A stretch of DNA of 64,000 nucleotides from Symploca sp. SIO1C2 (GTDB lineage: Bacteria > Cyanobacteriota > Cyanobacteriia > Cyanobacteriales > Coleofasciculaceae), in contig JAAHFP010000002.1 of assembly GCA_010672925.1 (NCBI GenBank), forward strand, positions 1 through 64,000, written 5' to 3'. Made by a program: the position numbers and the translations under genes. The first letter of the stretch is position 1; every line of letters begins with the position of its first letter. Under the pieces are notes generated by a model. The model was not told the DNA's origin and did no database searches. It worked only from the letters and a program-made list of their open reading frames with translations. Shown here piece by piece: positions 60,167-64,000 of this stretch.

Positions 60167-63100
60167 TTAATTCTCCACTCCCTTTTGCCGACAAATCTCT
60201 TGCTCTGCCGCATCAGGATGGGTAGCAAGATAATCTTGGAGCCAGTCGCAACCCCGTGCTAGTAAATCCTCTAGATCCAGACTCCACAGAATCACTTTGC
60301 TGTCCTCACGACCAAAGGCAAGGAGCTTGCCGTTGGGACTGAAACTCACGCTGTTGACTGAACCTTGATGCTCAGAAAAGGTGAGGGGCTCTCCTCCCTT
60401 CTCCACATTCCAAATTTTGATGGTGTTGTCCTCACCAACAGAGGCAAGGAGCTTGCCGTCGGGACTGAAACTCACGCTGTTGACCGAATATTGATGTCCA
60501 GAGAGGGTAAGGGGCTCTCCTCCCTTCTCCACATTCCAAATTTTGATGGTGTTGTCCTCACCACCAGAGGCAAGGAGCTTGCCGTCAGAGCTGAAACTCA
60601 CGCTGTTGACCGAACCTTGATGTCCAGAGAGGTTAAGGGGTTCTCCTCCTTCCTCCAAATCCCAAATTTTGATGGTCTTGTCCCAACTACCAGAGGCAAG
60701 GAGCTTGCCGTCGGGACTGAAACTCACACTGTAGACCGAATATTGATGTCCAGAGAGGGTAAGGGGTTCTCCTCCTTCCTCCAAATCCCAAATTTTGATG
60801 GTCTTGTCCCAACTACCAGAGGCAAGGAGCTTGCCGTCGGGACTGAAACTCACGCTGTTGACCGAATCTTGATGTCCAGAGAGGGTAAGGAGCTCTCCTC
60901 CTTCCTCTAAATCCCAAATTTTGATGGTCTTGTCCCAACTACCAGAGGCAAGGAGCTTGCCGTCGGGACTGAAACTCACGCTGTTGACCGAATCTTGATG
61001 TCCAGAGAGGGTAAGGGGTTCTCCTCCTTCCTCCAAATCCCAGATTTTGATGGTCTTGTCCAAACTGCCAGAGGCAAGGAACTTGCCATTGGGGGTGAAA
61101 CTCACGCTGTAGACCAAATATTGATGTCCAGAGAGGGTAAGGGGTTCTTTTCCCTCCTCTAAATCCCAAATTTTGATGGTCTTGTCCAAACTGCCAGAGG
61201 CAAGGAGCTTGCCGTCGGGACTGAAACTCACGCTGTAGACCGAACCTTGATGTCCAGAGAGGGTAAGGGGCTCTCCTCCCTTCTCCAAATCCCAAATTTT
61301 GATGGTCTTGTCCAAACTGCCAGAGGCAAGGAGCTTGCCGTCGGAACTGAAACTCACGCTGTAGACCGAATCTTGATGTCCAGAGAGGGTAAGGGGTTCT
61401 CCTCCCTTCTCTAAATCCCAAATTTTGATGGTTTTGTCCCTACCACCAGAGGCAAGGAGCTTGCCGTCGGAACTGAAACTCACGCTGTAGACCGAATCTT
61501 GATGTCCAGAGAGGGTAAGGGGTTCTCCTCCCTCCTCTAAATCCCAAATTTTGATAGTGTTGTCCCAACTACCAGAAGCAAGGAGCTTGCTGTCGGGGCT
61601 GAAACTCACGCTGTAGATTGAACTTTGATGACTAGAGAAGGTAAGGGGTTCTCCTCCCTCCTCTAAATCCCAAATTTTGATGGTTTTGTCCCTACCACCA
61701 GAGGCAAGGAGCTTGCCGTCGGGGCTGAAACTCACGCTGAAAACCGAATCTTGATGTCCAGAGAGGGTAAGGGGTTCTCCTCCCTCCTCTAAATCCCAAA
61801 TTTTGATAGTGTTGTCCCAACTACCAGAAGCAAGGAGCTTGCTGTTAGGACTGAAACTCACGCTGGTGACTAAACTTTGATGTGCTTCCCAGCGGTTGCG
61901 TTCTCTGACATCATAAATAGCTTGCTGGAGAGCAACTTTGGTTTGGAGTTCTATGGAGTTAAGAGTAGTCTTAGTTTGTGGTGTAGTTTGAGCCTTTTCT
62001 AGAAGTAATTGCATTTGGTTGGCTGCTTTCAAGGCGATGAGCAAGGCATCAAAATTTCTACCATCAAGCCTTGCGGCTTTTGACTCTAATGCTTGGACTT
62101 TTACTCTTGTAGCTTCCAAGTCAAGTTGGCCTAACTTAACAAAATAATAGCTAACTCCACCTGCCAAAACTAAAAGAAATAAAGAAATCAACAATGAAAT
62201 CTTCGTCCGTTGCTTGGCTTGTTGCTCTGCTTCAGCCAAGATTTGATTCTTCTTCCTCTCCGTCTCCAAAGCCTGCTCTTGGCTAGCGGTTAAAAAATCA
62301 TCATCTTCCTCACTCAACCTTCTACCCGCTTTCCACAGCAATGCTTCCCGCAATGCCTCTCCCTGCAACAAGCGAGACTGATCCTGACGTTGGGACTTTA
62401 ACCAAGCTGCGATCGCTCTTTCATAGGGACGTAGATTACCTAATGTCTGTTTTACCCAATCTTGGTTAAAAACCTGCTGATAAACCCGATTGTAAACCCT
62501 TAACTTTCCCTGTTGCTGAACTACCAATCCCGATAACCGCAATTCCGTTTGCTCCGGAGAACCATCAGCAGCTATTCCTGGTTGAGAGGGAGAAAGGGTC
62601 AATATTTGCTGATATAGTCCTAACAGTACTCCTGCACGCTGCTCATTTTGGAGAATGCGATCGCGTATGGTTTTCAGATGCTCCGGTTCATCTTGAGCTT
62701 CCCAGTTTTTGATGATGCGAGATGTAACTATCTGCTCAACAGGTTGTAAAGCAGTTATTAATGTCTCCGCGTCTGTCTGCAATTCCTGTATGACCAAATT
62801 ACAGAGCTTTTGCGTCAGAAAAGGTTGTCCTCCAGTCCAAGCCAAAATTTCCTTAAGAACTTCCTGAGGATCATCTACCTTCCCCTCGAATCCCTGAGCC
62901 AAAGGCTGCACTTCCTGCAACTGAAAACCTGGTAAATCAATCGCTTTACCAACATTAAACGGGGTGCGGTTCTTATCCTGAATCAAATCCGAAGGTGTCG
63001 CTACCCCCAATAGAGCAAAAGTGAGGCGTCGGTATTCTGGATTTTCGGCTCGTTGGTTATAGCTAGCTCGAATTAAGGCAAAAAAATCGTCCTTGAAGCC

Positions 63101-63553
63101 TAACTTGAGAATGCTATCGATTTCGTCAATAAAGACAATTATCTTCTGCTCAATCTTTCCTAGTAGTTCTTCTTCAATAAACTCACTCAAGCGATCCACT
63201 GGAGAAGCGTGATGTTCGCTCCACCACTTCTCTACTTCTCTAGTCTTTTTTATCCTTAAACTCCGCGCCAGTCTACGAACAAAACTAAGATACCACTGTG
63301 CTGGAGTAATGTCATGGCTACCAATGGAGGTAATATCAATCACACCACAGGCAAAACCCTCTGCTTGTAACCGTTGCATCACTCGCACCCGCAGACTGGA
63401 CTTACCCATCTGCCGGGAATTGAGAACATAACAGAATTCCCCAGCTTTCAAGGCTTGATAAAATTCTTCATCAGCCTGCCGTACCACATAACTAGGAGCA
63501 TCCCTCTCCAGACTCCCTCCAACTTGATATTTGTATGTCGGATTGAGTTGCAT
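60167..63553 (-). CDS. AAA-like NTPase with 13 near-identical WD40 repeats
   Basis: 1,128 residues. An N-terminal AAA_35-type domain: [54 protein letters not shown] (Walker A about 46-53), Walker [18 protein letters not shown] (about 137-152), then a winged-helix-like region ([15 protein letters not shown]). One membrane helix ([21 protein letters not shown], about 452-472). Then 13 WD40 repeats of exactly 42 residues (about 575-1110) and a short tail with [15 protein letters not shown]. Central repeats are nearly identical at the DNA level (126-bp period), so the array is recently expanded or homogenised. Likely a sensor/effector NTPase; target unknown. ATG 63553 is preceded by an AATTCTA array. 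Confidence 0.92.
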   Translation of the reverse strand: MQLNPTYKYQVGGSLERDAPSYVVRQADEEFYQALKAGEFCYVLNSRQMGKSSLRVRVMQRLQAEGFACGVIDITSIGSHDITPAQWYLSFVRRLARSLRIKKTREVEKWWSEHHASPVDRLSEFIEEELLGKIEQKIIVFIDEIDSILKLGFKDDFFALIRASYNQRAENPEYRRLTFALLGVATPSDLIQDKNRTPFNVGKAIDLPGFQLQEVQPLAQGFEGKVDDPQEVLKEILAWTGGQPFLTQKLCNLVIQELQTDAETLITALQPVEQIVTSRIIKNWEAQDEPEHLKTIRDRILQNEQRAGVLLGLYQQILTLSPSQPGIAADGSPEQTELRLSGLVVQQQGKLRVYNRVYQQVFNQDWVKQTLGNLRPYERAIAAWLKSQRQDQSRLLQGEALREALLWKAGRRLSEEDDDFLTASQEQALETERKKNQILAEAEQQAKQRTKISLLISLFLLVLAGGVSYYFVKLGQLDLEATRVKVQALESKAARLDGRNFDALLIALKAANQMQLLLEKAQTTPQTKTTLNSIELQTKVALQQAIYDVRERNRWEAHQSLVTSVSFSPNSKLLASGSWDNTIKIWDLEEGGEPLTLSGHQDSVFSVSFSPDGKLLASGGRDKTIKIWDLEEGGEPLTFSSHQSSIYSVSFSPDSKLLASGSWDNTIKIWDLEEGGEPLTLSGHQDSVYSVSFSSDGKLLASGGRDKTIKIWDLEKGGEPLTLSGHQDSVYSVSFSSDGKLLASGSLDKTIKIWDLEKGGEPLTLSGHQGSVYSVSFSPDGKLLASGSLDKTIKIWDLEEGKEPLTLSGHQYLVYSVSFTPNGKFLASGSLDKTIKIWDLEEGGEPLTLSGHQDSVNSVSFSPDGKLLASGSWDKTIKIWDLEEGGELLTLSGHQDSVNSVSFSPDGKLLASGSWDKTIKIWDLEEGGEPLTLSGHQYSVYSVSFSPDGKLLASGSWDKTIKIWDLEEGGEPLNLSGHQGSVNSVSFSSDGKLLASGGEDNTIKIWNVEKGGEPLTLSGHQYSVNSVSFSPDGKLLASVGEDNTIKIWNVEKGGEPLTFSEHQGSVNSVSFSPNGKLLAFGREDSKVILWSLDLEDLLARGCDWLQDYLATHPDAAEQEICRQKGVEN
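60330..61880. repeat. 126-bp tandem repeats encoding WD40 units
   Basis: The WD40 part consists of about 13 units of 126 bp, e.g. CCTCCAAATCCCAAATTTTGATGGTCTTGTCC...GAGGCAAGGAGCTTGCCGTCGGGACTGAAACTCACGCTG. Variation is concentrated at a few positions. The ORFs on the plus strand (60365) and frame-shifted minus strand (60939) are mirror artefacts of the repeat. Confidence 0.9.
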
Positions 63554-63556
63554 TGA

Positions 63557-63580
63557 AGAATTTAGAATTTAGAATTGACG
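63557..63580. repeat. AATTTAG array before the second WD40 gene
   Basis: On the gene's sense strand TCAATTCTAAATTCTAAATTCTTCA precedes the ATG. It is nearly the same as the leader of the ABC ATPase gene (31287-31325). G-free mRNA strand. Confidence 0.8.
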
Positions 63581-63723
63581 ATTCAAACCTCTGTGTTCTC
63601 TGTGCCTCTGTGGTTCATTTTAACTATAATATTTACAGGCGCACAACTTCTCTATTGTTAGATATAATAGCAAAAAACAAGAGAAATTGCAACCAACGCG
63701 ATCGCAGCAATTAGAAAGTCTTA
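63581..63723. other. A+T-rich upstream region of WD40 gene 2
   Basis: Contains a HIP1 site (GCGATCGC, about 63700) and no recognised gene; it probably holds the promoter of the WD40 gene, read leftward. Confidence 0.4.
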
Positions 63724-63985
63724 ACTGGCAAGATGCCAGTTCCACAAAGTTGAGATTGATTTCTTTTACAATAATTCTAATAATAGCATTCAGCAATATG
63801 AGTGGAACCGGCTTCTAGCCTGTCTTCAGTTTGCTACTGGCAAGATGCCAGTTCCACAGAGTTGAAATTGATTTCTTTTACAATGATTCTAATGATAGTA
63901 CTCATCAATATGAGTGGAACTTCGCTTCTAGCCTGTCTTCAGTTTGCTACTGGCAAGATGCCAGTTCCACAAAGTTGAGATTATT
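63724..63985. repeat. 112/113-bp composite tandem repeat, 2.3 copies
   Basis: Unit: ACTGGCAAGATGCCAGTTCCACA, AGTTGAGATTGATTTCTTTTACAATAATTCT, GAGTGGAACCGGCTTCTAGCCTGTCTTCAGTTTGCT. Units start at 63724, 63836 and 63949, the third cut by the window or decayed. The same module in the other orientation lies at 15281-15410. Confidence 0.9.
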
Positions 63986-64000
63986 GCTGTTTGTTTATAA

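Noticed and set aside
60365-61421. Track ORFs 60365-60910 (+) and 60939-61421 (-) as genes
   Set aside because: They are mirror and frame-shifted readings of the 126-bp WD40 repeats; they have repeat periodicity but no start context of their own.
1-64000. tRNA/rRNA genes and intact IS transposases
   Set aside because: No cloverleaf with a GGTTCRA T-loop, rRNA segment or transposase-like ORF was recognised on either strand by reading; tRNAscan-SE and ISfinder searches would settle it.

Overview
The window looks like chromosomal DNA of a filamentous, repeat-rich cyanobacterium. The evidence is the many HIP1 octamers (GCGATCGC), phylloquinone/menaquinone genes (menF, menA, menC, menE), an Amt-type ammonium transporter, XisI, Uma2 and DUF2993 proteins, a haemagglutinin-domain exoprotein, large WD40/STAND NTPases and dense 7-bp tandem arrays. 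A large-genome marine form such as Moorena or Okeania is my guess at genus level; the sequence alone does not prove it. No tRNA, rRNA, intact transposase or CRISPR array was seen.

Layout. 0-9.5 kb: a 5'-truncated cytochrome b5-like gene, an FGE-fold protein, a MetF-type reductase, a MuiA/DUF4139 protein, a DUF2993 lipid-binding-like protein, a repeat cluster, an outer-membrane-barrel-like protein, a small HAD protein and a DUF2690 lipoprotein. 9.5-17.6 kb: a conflict-type cassette (AAA ATPase, then a 1,900-residue STAND-TPR-WD40 protein) and a Uma2 endonuclease. 17.8-26.6 kb: two FecR-domain proteins, the ammonium transporter, a secreted Ig-like protein, purE, an FkbM methyltransferase and nagA. 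26.6-31 kb: a decaying stretch with a truncated di-haem peroxidase and a zinc peptidase broken by one in-frame stop, then an MFS transporter and a SnoaL-like protein. 31-41 kb: a fused Dpp-type ABC ATPase, an alpha/beta hydrolase, an orphan AAA15 ATPase, a TpsA-like exoprotein, an Hsp70 and a small acidic protein. 41-48 kb: purL, a sucrase/ferredoxin-like protein, a JmjC/cupin oxygenase with an unlisted 52-residue peptide gene directly upstream, and an A+T-rich cluster of unknown small genes. 48-57 kb: men genes interleaved with XisI and a NACHT-membrane NTPase. 57-64 kb: a DUF255 thioredoxin-fold protein and a second AAA-WD40 protein.

Most notable points. (1) A candidate peptide-modification cassette: a 52-aa peptide (basic leader, C-terminal tandem repeat NTDADGGDL x2) followed by a hairpin and then a JmjC/cupin hydroxylase. 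It resembles the precursor/enzyme layout of RiPP clusters but matches no class I can name. (2) In-frame repeat DNA inside at least nine otherwise conserved genes (menE twice, menF, menC, purL, nagA, a FecR gene, the STAND gene twice, probably the DUF255 gene). (3) Seven-base tandem arrays sitting directly before start codons, nearly always with the G-poor strand as the mRNA strand. (4) Several MITE-like elements with visible terminal inverted repeats. (5) Two WD40/STAND genes that share a composite repeat in their 5' regions.
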